Assembly (NCBI RefSeq): GCF_000374305.1
Contig: NZ_KB894094.1
Location: 714,727-778,726 of the forward strand
Direction: 5' to 3'
DNA length: 64,000 nucleotides
Source of the DNA: Actinomadura flavalba DSM 45200
Lineage (GTDB): Bacteria; Actinomycetota; Actinomycetes; Streptosporangiales; Streptosporangiaceae
Shown here in pieces: positions 1-8,494 of this stretch. The notes below the pieces were generated by a model. That model was not told where the DNA came from. It searched no databases and worked only from the letters and a program-made list of their open reading frames with translations. Position 1 is the first letter of the stretch. Every line of letters begins with the position of its first letter. A program made the translations under genes and the position numbers.

Positions 1-1165
1 GGGCCTTGAGCTGGTCCAGCACCTCGGCGCGCTCGCGGCGCCGGTCGAGCCAGCCGCCGCGCGAGTAGCGGGCCAGGCCCGCGATCGTCATGTTGGCGGC
101 GACGGTGTCGTACCGCAGCAGCGCCTGGCTCTTGCGCTCCTCGGGCGCCAGGCCCATCCCGTGCCGGACGGCCGCGCCCGTGCTGCCGGGCCGGACCGCC
201 TTCCCGTCCACCAGGACGCGGCCGGACGTCGCCCGCCGCGCCCCGTAGATCGTCTCCAGGATCTCCGAGCGGCCCGCGCCGACGAGCCCGGCCAGGCCGA
301 CGACCTCCCCGGCGCGGACGGTGAACGACACGTCCGCGAACGCGCCGTCCAGCGTCAGGTTCTCGACGCGCAGCACCTCGTCGGTGCCGTCGGGGACGCC
401 GGGCCGCTCGGGGAACGCGTGGTCGCCCTCGCGGCCCGTCATCAGCGCGACGATCCGGCTGGTCGGCGTGTCGTGGACGGGCAGGCCGTTCGCGACGGAC
501 CGGCCGTCCTTGAGGACGGTGACGCGGTCGCCGATCTCGCGGATCTCGGCGAGCCGGTGCGAGATGTAGACGACGGCGACGCCCTGCCCGGTCAGGTCGC
601 GGATGACGCGGAACAGGTTGGCGACCTCGTCGTGGGCGAGCGCGGCGGACGGCTCGTCCATGATGATCAGCCGTGCGTCGTGCGACAGCGCCCGCGCCAT
701 GCTGACGATCTGCTGCTGCGCGGCGGACAGCCGCCCGACCTCGCGGCGGACGGGGATCTCCCCGTGCCCGAGCCGGGTCAGCAGGTCGCGGGCGGCGGTC
801 TCGGCGGCGCCGCGCCGGGAGAACCCGAACCGGGCGGGCTCGTGGCCGAGGAACACGTTCGCGGCGACGCTCAGCCCCGGCACCAGGTCGAGTTCCTGGT
901 AGATCGTGGCGATCCCGGCGCGCATCGCGGCGGTCGGCCCGGCGGGCGCGAACGGCTCCCCGGCCAGGGTGATCTCGCCCGCGTCGGGGCGGTGCGCACC
1001 GGCCAGCACCTTGATCAGGGTGGACTTGCCGGCGCCGTTCTGGCCTAGCAGGCAGTGCACCTCGCCGGCGCGGACGTCGAGGTCGACGCCGGACAGCGCC
1101 TTGACGCCGGGGAACGTCTTGACGGTGCCGCGCATGCGCAGCAGCGGTTCGGGCGGCGGGCCCAT
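1..1165 (-). CDS. Sugar ABC transporter ATP-binding protein (partial, C-terminus beyond left edge)
   Basis: About 388 residues are visible; the family usually has about 500. It is a double-NBD ATPase of the RbsA/MglA/XylG type, which powers uptake of a monosaccharide through a membrane permease and a binding protein, both presumably beyond the edge. NBD1 has a Walker A GQNGAGKST at residues 41-49, a signature LSAAQQQ and a Walker B IIMDEPS. The second NBD starts near residue 255 and has the usual degenerate P-loop GLVGAGRSE. The ATG at 1163-1165 follows AGGAGG at a short spacing. The gene lies 70 bp downstream of the ROK regulator on the same strand, with a 7-bp hairpin (1197-1215) between them. 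Family assignment is firm; the sugar is unknown. Confidence 0.92.
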   Translation of the reverse strand, partial: MGPPPEPLLRMRGTVKTFPGVKALSGVDLDVRAGEVHCLLGQNGAGKSTLIKVLAGAHRPDAGEITLAGEPFAPAGPTAAMRAGIATIYQELDLVPGLSVAANVFLGHEPARFGFSRRGAAETAARDLLTRLGHGEIPVRREVGRLSAAQQQIVSMARALSHDARLIIMDEPSAALAHDEVANLFRVIRDLTGQGVAVVYISHRLAEIREIGDRVTVLKDGRSVANGLPVHDTPTSRIVALMTGREGDHAFPERPGVPDGTDEVLRVENLTLDGAFADVSFTVRAGEVVGLAGLVGAGRSEILETIYGARRATSGRVLVDGKAVRPGSTGAAVRHGMGLAPEERKSQALLRYDTVAANMTIAGLARYSRGGWLDRRRERAEVLDQLKA

Positions 1166-1235
1166 CCGGCCTCCTGGAAAAGGGGTGGCTGAGGCAGGCC
1201 GGGGGTCGCCCGGCCGGGATGTCGCGGTGTGGGAT

Positions 1236-2420
1236 CTAGACGGAGAAGACGGAGTCGCTGATCATGCGGGCGCCGCCGGTGACACCGGCCGCGCCCGCGA
1301 GTTCGGAGAGCACGATGGGCAGGTTGCCGGTCGCCAGGGGCAGCGACCGGCGGTAGACGACGCTGCGGATCTCGGCGAGCAGCGTGTGCCCGAGACCCGC
1401 GACGCCGCCCGCGATGATGACGAGGCCGGGGTTGAAGAAGCTGACCAGGCCCGCGAGGACCTGGCCGACGTGGCGGCCGCCCTCGCGGACGATCCGGACG
1501 GCCTCGGCGTCGCCCGCCGCCGCGGCCGTGGCCACGTCGCGGGCGGACAGGTCGCCGCCCGCGTCGAGCAGGGCGGCGAGCTGCGGGGACCGGCCCGACC
1601 GCGCCGCCGCCAGGGCGTCGCGGGCCAGGGCGGCGCCGCCGAAGTACGCCTCCAGGCAGCCGTGGTTGCCGCAGGCGCACAGCGGGCCGTCGTCGTCGAC
1701 GCGGATGTGGCCGATGTCGCCCGCGCTGCCCGACACGCCCCGGTAGATGGCGCCGTCCACGACGATGCCGCAGCCGATGCCGGTGCCGATCTTGACGAGC
1801 AGCAGGTCGTCCACCGACCGGGCGAGCCCGGACGTCAGCTCGCCGAGCGCCATGAGGTTCACGTCGTTGTCGACCTGGACGGGGCAGCCGAGTTCCTGGC
1901 CGACGGCGTCGCGGACGGGGAAGCGGTCCCAGCCGGGCATGATCGGCGGCACGACCGGCATCCCGTCGCGGAAGCTGACCGGGCCGGGGACGCCGATGCC
2001 GGTGCCGTGGACGCGGGTGAACAGGCCCTCGTCGCGCAGCTTGCCGAGCAGGTCGAGCGCGCGGTCGAGCACGGCGGGGGCGCCCTGCCGGACGTCGCAC
2101 GGCTCGCTGACGTGCCCGAGGATCTCCAGCTCGCCGTCGGTGACGGCGACGTCGACGGAGGTGGCGCCGATGTCGAACGCGGCGAACCGCAGCCCCGGGT
2201 CGAGCCGGACGATCCCCGACCGGCGCCCGCCGCGCGAGGCGGCCAGCCCGCCGGACGCGACCAGGCCGAGTTCGGTGAGCCGGTCCAGCTCGACCGCGAG
2301 CTTGGACCGGGAGAGGTGCACGACGTCGCCGAGTTCGGCGCGCGAGCGCGGTCCCTCGTCGCGCAGCAGCCGGAGCAGGCGTGCCTGATGCTCGTTCTGC
2401 GGGCGGGCCGACATCCGCAT
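1236..2420 (-). CDS. ROK family transcriptional regulator
   Basis: About 394 residues. An N-terminal winged helix-turn-helix (about 10-65) is followed by a ROK sugar-kinase-like domain with an AFDIGATS phosphate-binding motif and the zinc motif CACGNHGCLE. Regulators of this build (XylR/NagC type) repress sugar uptake and catabolism genes until the sugar binds. Its position directly before a sugar ABC ATPase fits control of that transporter. Start: GTG (2423), ATG (2420) and ATG (2414) are in frame behind GGGGAGG; 2420 was chosen, but 2414 is also possible. An AGAAA/TTTCT inverted motif near 2490-2515 could be an operator (weak inference). Confidence 0.9.
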   Translation of the reverse strand: MRMSARPQNEHQARLLRLLRDEGPRSRAELGDVVHLSRSKLAVELDRLTELGLVASGGLAASRGGRRSGIVRLDPGLRFAAFDIGATSVDVAVTDGELEILGHVSEPCDVRQGAPAVLDRALDLLGKLRDEGLFTRVHGTGIGVPGPVSFRDGMPVVPPIMPGWDRFPVRDAVGQELGCPVQVDNDVNLMALGELTSGLARSVDDLLLVKIGTGIGCGIVVDGAIYRGVSGSAGDIGHIRVDDDGPLCACGNHGCLEAYFGGAALARDALAAARSGRSPQLAALLDAGGDLSARDVATAAAAGDAEAVRIVREGGRHVGQVLAGLVSFFNPGLVIIAGGVAGLGHTLLAEIRSVVYRRSLPLATGNLPIVLSELAGAAGVTGGARMISDSVFSV

Positions 2421-2555
2421 CACGCCTCCCCTCGGGTCTGGGCTTGCCGAGAACGTAACGGGCTTTCGCGCACCTGAGAAGACCTTTCCCTAGAAATCTG
2501 CGAACTTTCTCCAGTCAGAGGACAAAGTAAGCGTCCGCCGACTCCGGGCATGGCG

Positions 2556-2595
2556 AAGCCCGGCCGCGCGCCCTTCCGGGTGCGCAGCCGGGCTT
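2556..2595 (-). terminator. Terminator hairpin after the conservon
   Basis: A stem of AAGCCCGGC with GCCGGGCTT, continued by GCGC with GCGC after a one-base mismatch, closes a 12-base loop. It lies 18 bp past the cvnD stop and ends in a short T run on the + strand. Confidence 0.7.
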
Positions 2596-2612
2596 TCAGC
2601 CGGTATGGGGAG

Positions 2613-3221
2613 TTAGTGGGTGGCGGGCTGGCGGCCGTTGCTCATCGTGCGCATGATGTGCTCCACCAGCGCGATGAGGACGTGCTTCGCCGACTCGCGG
2701 TCGCGGACGTCGCACTCGATGACCGGGATTTCCGGGCTGAGGTCGAGGGCGTCGCGGACCTGCTCGGGGGTGTGGGCCCCCGCGCCGTCGAAGCGGTTCA
2801 CGCCGACGATGAACGGGACGCCCCGCCGCTCGAAGTAGTCCACCGAGGGGAAGCAGTCGGCCAGCCGCCGGGTGTCGACCAGCACGACGGCGCCCAGGGC
2901 GCCCTTGGCCAGCTCGTCCCACATGAACCAGAAGCGGTCCTGGCCCGGGGTGCCGAAGACGAACAGCACGAGGCCGTTCGGCAGCGTGATGCGGCCGAAG
3001 TCCATCGCGACCGTCGTCGTGGTCTTCTGCGAGACCGCCGAGGTGTCGTCGATGCCGACGCTCTTCTCGGTGAGCGATTCCTCGGTGCGCAGCGGACGGA
3101 TCTCGCTGACCGCGCTCACCAGCGTGGTCTTGCCGACGCCGAAGCCGCCCGCGACCAGGATCTTGACGGTCAGCGCGGAATCGGCCTGCTGCGGGTCTCG
3201 GTCAGAGCGCACGGATTCCAT
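2613..3221 (-). CDS. cvnD: Conservon GTPase CvnD (MglA/Ras-like ATP/GTP-binding protein)
   Basis: 202 residues. Small GTPase with Walker A GGFGVGKTT (about residues 25-33), a switch region ending in TPGQDRF and a base-recognition motif VGVNRFD. It is the fourth member of a cvnA-B-C-D operon, in which a membrane sensor kinase-like protein, a roadblock protein and a DUF742 protein act with a GTPase, rather like a eukaryotic G-protein complex (known for streptomycete conservons). The start overlaps cvnC by 20 bp. No cytochrome P450 (cvnE) follows; a terminator and the ROK gene come next. Confidence 0.95.
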   Translation of the reverse strand: MESVRSDRDPQQADSALTVKILVAGGFGVGKTTLVSAVSEIRPLRTEESLTEKSVGIDDTSAVSQKTTTTVAMDFGRITLPNGLVLFVFGTPGQDRFWFMWDELAKGALGAVVLVDTRRLADCFPSVDYFERRGVPFIVGVNRFDGAGAHTPEQVRDALDLSPEIPVIECDVRDRESAKHVLIALVEHIMRTMSNGRQPATH

Positions 3222-3606
3222 CGATCACTTCCTTGAGTACGCGCTCGCCGGGGAAGCGGGCCACCGGCGCGGGGCGGCGGACCTCGATGAGCGAGCGGTC
3301 GAGCAGGTCGCCGAGCAGGACCCGGACGACCCCGAGGGGGAGTTCCAGTTCTGACGCTATCTCGACAACCGACAGCGGGGCGCGGCAAAGCGCCAAGATC
3401 ATCTCATGTTCCGGGTCGGGCGCCCACCGCGCGGGGTGCGCGCCCGGTGCCGAATCCCCCTCGTCGGGGGCCGTGTCGTCCCGGGTGACGATGAGCGCCA
3501 CCAGGTCGAACAGGTCGGCGCCGTCGTAGTGCGTGCGTCCGCCGGTGAGCGCGTAGGGGCGCACCACCGGGCCGGCCTCGTCGTCGTACCAGGACGGGGT
3601 CGGCAT
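3202..3606 (-). CDS. cvnC: Conservon DUF742 protein CvnC
   Basis: About 134 residues from the ATG at 3606; a GTG at 3630 would add eight residues. The N-terminal motif VVRPYALTGGRT is diagnostic of DUF742. The C-terminal half resembles a winged helix (CRAPLSVVEIASEL, then VLLGDLLDRSLI). The ATG lies one base past the cvnB stop, which favours translational coupling and the shorter form. Its role in conservons is to link the sensor and roadblock proteins to the GTPase; the biochemical function is not well established. Confidence 0.93.
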   Translation of the reverse strand: MPTPSWYDDEAGPVVRPYALTGGRTHYDGADLFDLVALIVTRDDTAPDEGDSAPGAHPARWAPDPEHEMILALCRAPLSVVEIASELELPLGVVRVLLGDLLDRSLIEVRRPAPVARFPGERVLKEVIDGIRAL

Positions 3607-3607
3607 G

Positions 3608-4045
3608 TCAGGCGCCGGGTCCAGCGGCACGCGGGTCGGCCGACAGGTGCTGCCCCACCCGCGTCACGAGCATCGCCATCTCGTAGGCGATGACGCCGAG
3701 GTCGGCGCCCGCCTCGGCGAGCACCGCGAGGCACGCCCCGCGTCCCGCCGCCGTGACGAACAGGAACGACGACTCCATCTCGACGATCGTCTGCCGGACG
3801 GCGCCGCCGCCGAACGACTCCCCGGCGCCGCGCGCCAGGCTCTGGAAGCTGGCCGCGACCGCCGCCAGGTGGTCGGACTGGCCGCGCTCCAGTCCGGTCG
3901 ACGCGGCGATCCGCAACCCGTCGCTGGACAGCACCACGGCGTTCTGCACCTGGGCGACCCGCTGGACGAGGCTGTCCAGCAGCCAGTTCAGGTCGCCGGC
4001 CGCGCCGGACGCCGCGTCGTGCCCGGCCTGCTGGGCTCGTGTCAT
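3608..4045 (-). CDS. cvnB: Conservon roadblock/LC7 domain protein CvnB
   Basis: 145 residues. Roadblock/LC7 fold with the family-typical start DLNWLLDSLVQRV, the segment VLSSDGL and a conserved EMESSFLFVT strand. These proteins dimerise and bind or regulate small GTPases, here CvnD by context. The ATG start overlaps the cvnA stop in ATGA (4042-4045), showing tight coupling. Confidence 0.95.
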   Translation of the reverse strand: MTRAQQAGHDAASGAAGDLNWLLDSLVQRVAQVQNAVVLSSDGLRIAASTGLERGQSDHLAAVAASFQSLARGAGESFGGGAVRQTIVEMESSFLFVTAAGRGACLAVLAEAGADLGVIAYEMAMLVTRVGQHLSADPRAAGPGA

Positions 4046-6531
4046 GGGGTGTGGTCCTCCTGCTCGGGGTGGGTCTTCGCATCGCCTTGGGGGCCGCGTT
4101 CGGCGGCGTCCCGGCCGCGCTCCCAGCCGCGCTGCATCGCGGACATCATGGAGCGGAGGGACTCGGGAGACCGCGCGTCCTCGGCGGGGCCCTCGGGCGC
4201 GTTCTGGGGTGGCGGGGCCTGCGGCGGGACGGGCGCGGCCAGCGGGACCGGCCGCGCGGCGGGCACGGGCCCGGTGGCGCGGTGCCGCCCGGTCCCGGCC
4301 GGGTCCTCGCCGCGTTCGGCGGCCAGCCGGGCGTCCACGCGTTCGCGGAGCTGCGGCGCCAGGTTCTGCTGGCGGCGGCGGCGCGGCAGGCCCGCCTCGG
4401 TCGCCTCGACGGGCGCGGGCTGCGGACGCGGCGCGACCTGCTCGGGCTCGGGCGCGGGTTCGTGCTCGGCGGGCGGGTCGGTGACGAGCCGCACCACGCC
4501 CTCCTTCTCCCGGGCCGTCTCGGCGCCGCCGCCCGGCGCGGGGCCGGGCGTGAGGGCCAGCGGCCCGGAGCGGCGCGCCACCGGCTCGGGCTCGTCGGGT
4601 TCCACGACCAGGTTGCCGGGGATGAGGGCGATGGCCGTCATGCCGCCGTACGGGGAGGGCCGCAGCGTCACCCTGATGCCGTGCCGGGCGGCCAGCCGCG
4701 CCACGACGAACAGGCCGAGCTGGGCGCTGTCGGCCGGGTCGAAATCGGGCGGGTCCGCGAGCTTGGCGTTGGCGGCGACGACGGCGTCCTCGTCCATGCC
4801 GAGGCCGCGGTCCTCGATCTCGATGGCGTAGCCGTTCCCGGCGGCGTGCCCGCTGATCGTCACCGGCGCGCGCGGCGGCGAGAACGTCGTGGCGTTCTCC
4901 ACGATCTCCGCGATGAGGTGGATGACGTCCGCGACGGCCGAGCCGAGCAGCGCCAGCCGGGGCATCGGCTGCACCCGCACCCGCTGGTAGTCCTCGACCT
5001 CCGCGACCGCGCCGCGCACGACGTCGATGAGCGGCACCGGGTTGCGCCAGCCGCGCCCGGCGTGCTTGCCCGCCAGGATGACCAGGCCCTCGGCGTGCCG
5101 CCGCATGCGGGTCGCGAGGTGGTCGAGGCGGAACAGGTCGGCCAGTTCGGACGGGTCCTCGCTGCGGTGCTCCATCGTGTCGAGCAGCGCGAGCTGGCGG
5201 TGCAGCAGCGCCTGGTTGCGGCGGGCCAGGTTGACGAACACCTCGTTGATGCCGCGCCGCGCGGCGACCTCGCCCGCCGCCGCGATGAGCACGGCCTCGC
5301 GGGTCGTCTGGAAGGAGCGCGAGATGGCGCGGATCTCGTCGATGCGGAACTGCGGGTCGGGCGGGACGGCGGAGGGGTCCACGGGTTCGCCGCTGCGCAC
5401 GCGTTCGGCGAGCTGCGGAAGCTGGTACCGGGCGAATCCGACGACGGCGTCCGCGAGGGTGCGGCACTCGCGCACCAGCCGCCGCGCGACCCGGTACGCC
5501 AGCAGGGCCGAGGCGACGACGGCGAGCAGGCCGAGGCCGCCCGCGATGGCCAGCCGCCCGAACACGCCGAGCGCCATGTCCCTGGCGCGCGCGGTGACGC
5601 CGTCCAGCACGTCGTTCTCGAAGTCGTAGAGCCGCGTGCCGACGGTGTCGGCGGTCGACCACCACTGCCGGACCGACACCGGCGGCCGGTCGGCGCGGCT
5701 CACCCGGGTCGCGGGACGCCCGGTGTCGGCCGGGACGGCCGCGCGCGGCGCCGCGCGCACGACCTCGTCCTCCAGCAGCCGCAGCCGCGCAAACTCCGGC
5801 GAGGACACCATGCGCCCGTACCGGTCGCGGTCGGGGCCGGGCAGGTTCGCGACCGTGTCGGCGTACAGGAACCGCTGCGCGCCGACGAGCTGGGCGAAGT
5901 CGGCGCGTTCGGCGACGGTGAGGCGGCCCGCGCCGAGCACGCCGCTGAGCAGCGCGTCCTCGCGGGACAGGAACTCGCGGGCGCGGGCGAGGGCGGTGAC
6001 CGCGCGGGCGTCGGCGGCGACGCGCCCGTCCTGCGGGACGGGGAGGGAGTACAGCGCGAAGGCGGCGTCGATCATGCCCGTGTAGGCGCGGAGCACGTCG
6101 GCGCGGGACGCCGATCCGGCGTCGATCTCGGCGCGGACGGCCTCCAGCGCGCCGAGCCCCCGGACGAACGCCTCGTAGATCCCGCGCGCGGCCGGGGAGA
6201 AGCGCTCGCGGACGTGCTGGCTGCCGACGGCGCGCTGGGACGCGGCGCGGAACCCGTCGGTGGCGCGCCGCTGGGCGGCCAGGTCGGCGCCCTCGGGGTC
6301 GCCGCCGTGCCCGACGCGCCACATCGACAGCCGTCGTTCCTTCTGGAGCGCGTCCACCGTGTTCTGGGTGGGTTCGATGACCTGCACGCCGAGGTCGCGT
6401 CCCTGGATGAGCCGGACGGCGTCGCCGGAGGTGATGCCCGTCGCGAAGATCCACAGTCCGACCAGGGCCACCAGCGGGACGAGCGTCACGAGGGTGATCC
6501 GGGCGCGGATGGAACTGAGGCGCCCGTTCAT
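4042..6531 (-). CDS. cvnA: Conservon sensor kinase-like protein CvnA (nitrate/nitrite-sensing type)
   Basis: 829 residues. TM helix 1 at about 14-31 and TM helix 2 at about 335-360 enclose an extracytoplasmic sensor of about 300 residues with similarity to nitrate/nitrite-sensing (NIT) domains. A HAMP-like linker follows, then a HATPase domain with an N-box IVENATTF and a G1-like IEDRGLGMD. The last 170 residues are a Pro/Arg/Glu-rich tail. No clear phospho-acceptor HExxPL box is seen, as is usual for CvnA, so kinase activity is uncertain. It heads the four-gene operon. The 281-bp divergent gap to the CbiX-like gene carries the promoter region. Confidence 0.93.
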   Translation of the reverse strand: MNGRLSSIRARITLVTLVPLVALVGLWIFATGITSGDAVRLIQGRDLGVQVIEPTQNTVDALQKERRLSMWRVGHGGDPEGADLAAQRRATDGFRAASQRAVGSQHVRERFSPAARGIYEAFVRGLGALEAVRAEIDAGSASRADVLRAYTGMIDAAFALYSLPVPQDGRVAADARAVTALARAREFLSREDALLSGVLGAGRLTVAERADFAQLVGAQRFLYADTVANLPGPDRDRYGRMVSSPEFARLRLLEDEVVRAAPRAAVPADTGRPATRVSRADRPPVSVRQWWSTADTVGTRLYDFENDVLDGVTARARDMALGVFGRLAIAGGLGLLAVVASALLAYRVARRLVRECRTLADAVVGFARYQLPQLAERVRSGEPVDPSAVPPDPQFRIDEIRAISRSFQTTREAVLIAAAGEVAARRGINEVFVNLARRNQALLHRQLALLDTMEHRSEDPSELADLFRLDHLATRMRRHAEGLVILAGKHAGRGWRNPVPLIDVVRGAVAEVEDYQRVRVQPMPRLALLGSAVADVIHLIAEIVENATTFSPPRAPVTISGHAAGNGYAIEIEDRGLGMDEDAVVAANAKLADPPDFDPADSAQLGLFVVARLAARHGIRVTLRPSPYGGMTAIALIPGNLVVEPDEPEPVARRSGPLALTPGPAPGGGAETAREKEGVVRLVTDPPAEHEPAPEPEQVAPRPQPAPVEATEAGLPRRRRQQNLAPQLRERVDARLAAERGEDPAGTGRHRATGPVPAARPVPLAAPVPPQAPPPQNAPEGPAEDARSPESLRSMMSAMQRGWERGRDAAERGPQGDAKTHPEQEDHTP

Positions 6532-6812
6532 CGCGGCCCGCGGAACGGACCGGCGCTGCGGCGCGGTGGGGGGATAGGGCGCGACATGGCGGAGAAACCC
6601 TCCGAGACGGGCTGTGCGGGGGTCTGCCGGAGCCTACTACGCCGGAAGATACCCCTGATGGACGCGATGACTACCTTGCCACGCCTGCCCCGTTCTTTCC
6701 GGCATCGCCCGACAAATCTGGTGAATCTGACAGCCTGCGATGCGGTCACAGTTCCCTACATCCCGCGCGCGAGAATCTCCGCCCGGGACCGGACGGCGTT
6801 ACGATTCCCGCC

Positions 6813-7655
6813 GTGAGTCCCGAAAGCCAGGCATCCGAGGCACTTCCGTCGCGACGCCGCCGAGCCCCCCGGGGCGGGCGGCACCGCGGCGACGAATCCT
6901 TCCTGCTGCCCCCCGGTTCCCCCGCCCTCGTCCTGGCGGTCAACGGCCCGGCCCACGGGCCCGGAGCGGAGATCGCCGCCGAGATCGCCCGGCTGGTCGA
7001 GATCGAGCACACCGGCCAACCGGCCCTCGTGGGCCACCTGCACGGCGAGGAGGCGGCGCTCGCGCCGCTGCTGGCCGGGCTGCGGCAGCACCGACCCGAC
7101 GAACCCGCGGCGGTCGTCGTCCCGTTCGCGTCCGTCCACGACCCGGCGCTGGCCGCCGCCGTCGCCGACCACGCGGCGCGGGCGCCCGTCCCCGTCGTCC
7201 CGGCCGAGGCGCTCGGCCCGCACCCGCTCATCGCCGAGGCGCTGCACGACCGGCTCGCCGACGCGGGACTGGCCCGCGCCGACCGCATCCGCATGATGAC
7301 GATGGTCACCGCCGCGGGCGCCGTGATCGTCGGCACCCCGGGCGACGTCGGTGCCGTCCGGCAGGCCGAGGTGTCCAGCGTCCTGCTGGCGTCGCGGCTG
7401 GCGTGCCCGGTGTTCACCGTTCCGCTCCGCGACGAGCAGGCGCTCGCCGCCGCCGCGCACCAGCTCCGCGCGTCCGGCGCCGCCAACGTGGCGATCGCGC
7501 CGCACCTCATCGGGCACGAGCCCGAGGCCGCGTCGGTCGCCCAGGTCGCCGCCGCGTCCGGCGCCGGCTACGCCGGGCCGCTCGGCGCGCACCCCGCGCT
7601 CGCGCGGCTGGCCGCGCTGCGCTACACCGAGGCGCTGGCGGGCGCGCTCGCCTGA
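6813..7655 (+). CDS. Sirohydrochlorin chelatase/CbiX-like protein
   Basis: 280 residues, GTG start. It is a two-lobed class II chelatase-like protein: each half starts with a hydrophobic strand (PALVLAVNGPAHG near 37-49 and ANVAIAPHLIG near 225-240). In true CbiX/SirB enzymes the first strand ends in HGSR with a catalytic His; here it reads NGPAHG, so the metal-inserting residue is shifted or lost. The first 35 residues are Arg-rich and probably disordered. A TACGAT sequence seven bases before the GTG could be the -10 box of a leaderless message (inference). Function as a cobalt or iron chelatase is tentative. Confidence 0.75.
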   Translation: MSPESQASEALPSRRRRAPRGGRHRGDESFLLPPGSPALVLAVNGPAHGPGAEIAAEIARLVEIEHTGQPALVGHLHGEEAALAPLLAGLRQHRPDEPAAVVVPFASVHDPALAAAVADHAARAPVPVVPAEALGPHPLIAEALHDRLADAGLARADRIRMMTMVTAAGAVIVGTPGDVGAVRQAEVSSVLLASRLACPVFTVPLRDEQALAAAAHQLRASGAANVAIAPHLIGHEPEAASVAQVAAASGAGYAGPLGAHPALARLAALRYTEALAGALA

Positions 7656-7660
7656 ACGCC

Positions 7661-7685
7661 GGGGCGGGCCGGTGCGGCCCGCCCC
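7661..7685. terminator. Bidirectional terminator hairpin
   Basis: GGGGCGGGCC and GGCCCGCCCC form a perfect 10-bp stem with a 5-base loop between two convergent genes. Confidence 0.75.
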
Positions 7686-7689
7686 GCGC

Positions 7690-8484
7690 TCAGCGGTTCC
7701 GGAACTCGGGGGGCCGCTTCTCCAGCGTGGCCGCCATGCCCTCGGCCAGGTCCTCGGTGAAGAAGGCGAGGGTCTGGACGGCGGTCTCGGCCGCCAGGTG
7801 GCGGCGCAGCCCCGGCGCGTCCAGCGCCATGTTGAGCAGTTCCTTGGTGCGGGCCAGCCCGTAGGGGGACTTGCCGAGCAGTTCGGCGGCCAGCTCCAGC
7901 GCCGCCGCCAGGTCGCCGCCCGCGGCGGCCCGCTCGGTGACCAGCCCGAGGTCGTCGGCGCGGTCGAGCGTGAACCGTTCCGCCCGGTAGGCGATCTCCG
8001 CCGCCCGCGCCGGGCCGACGAGCCGGGGCAGCAGCCACGACAGCCCGCAGTCCCCCGCCGACAGGCCGAGGTCGGTGAACGGCACGACGAACCGCGTCGT
8101 CGGGTCTGCGACGCGGAGGTCGCAGGCGAGCGCCCATGCCACCGCCATCCCCGCGACGGGCCCGTGCAGCGCGGCGATGACCGGCTGCGGGATCTCCCGC
8201 AGCCGCGCCGTCACCTCGCCGCCCCGGGCGATGCCGCGGTGCAGGCGCTGCACGCGGCCCTCGCCGCCGTCACTCTCGTCACCGGCCAGCAGGTCCATGC
8301 CGGACGAGAACGCCCGGCCCTCCCCCGTCAGCACGACGACGCGCGTCGCGGTGTCGCGGGCCAGCCCGTCCAGGGCGCCGAGCAGTTCCTCGGTGAGGCG
8401 CGCGGTGACCGCGTTCAGCCGATCCGGGCGGGACAGGGTGAGCACCGCCGCCCCGTCCCGCCGTTCCACCCGGAGGTCGCCCAT
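7690..8484 (-). CDS. Enoyl-CoA hydratase/isomerase family protein
   Basis: 264 residues. Crotonase fold: RPDRLNAVTA near the N-terminus, oxyanion-hole region GEGRAFSSGMDL and the second oxyanion segment HGPVAGMAVAWALACDL. It hydrates or isomerises a trans-2-enoyl-CoA in fatty-acid or related catabolism. The gene follows the SDR gene by 10 bp and is surely co-transcribed; together they could perform two successive beta-oxidation steps. An upstream in-frame start at 8535 would overlap the SDR gene and is not supported by homology. Confidence 0.92.
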   Translation of the reverse strand: MGDLRVERRDGAAVLTLSRPDRLNAVTARLTEELLGALDGLARDTATRVVVLTGEGRAFSSGMDLLAGDESDGGEGRVQRLHRGIARGGEVTARLREIPQPVIAALHGPVAGMAVAWALACDLRVADPTTRFVVPFTDLGLSAGDCGLSWLLPRLVGPARAAEIAYRAERFTLDRADDLGLVTERAAAGGDLAAALELAAELLGKSPYGLARTKELLNMALDAPGLRRHLAAETAVQTLAFFTEDLAEGMAATLEKRPPEFRNR

Positions 8485-8494
8485 GGGCGTCCCG

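Noticed and set aside
3608..6454. 948-codon - strand frame through cvnA and cvnB
   Set aside because: It joins an out-of-frame part of cvnA to the real cvnB sequence. Separate cvnA (to 4042) and cvnB (from 4045) with an ATGA overlap explain the region.
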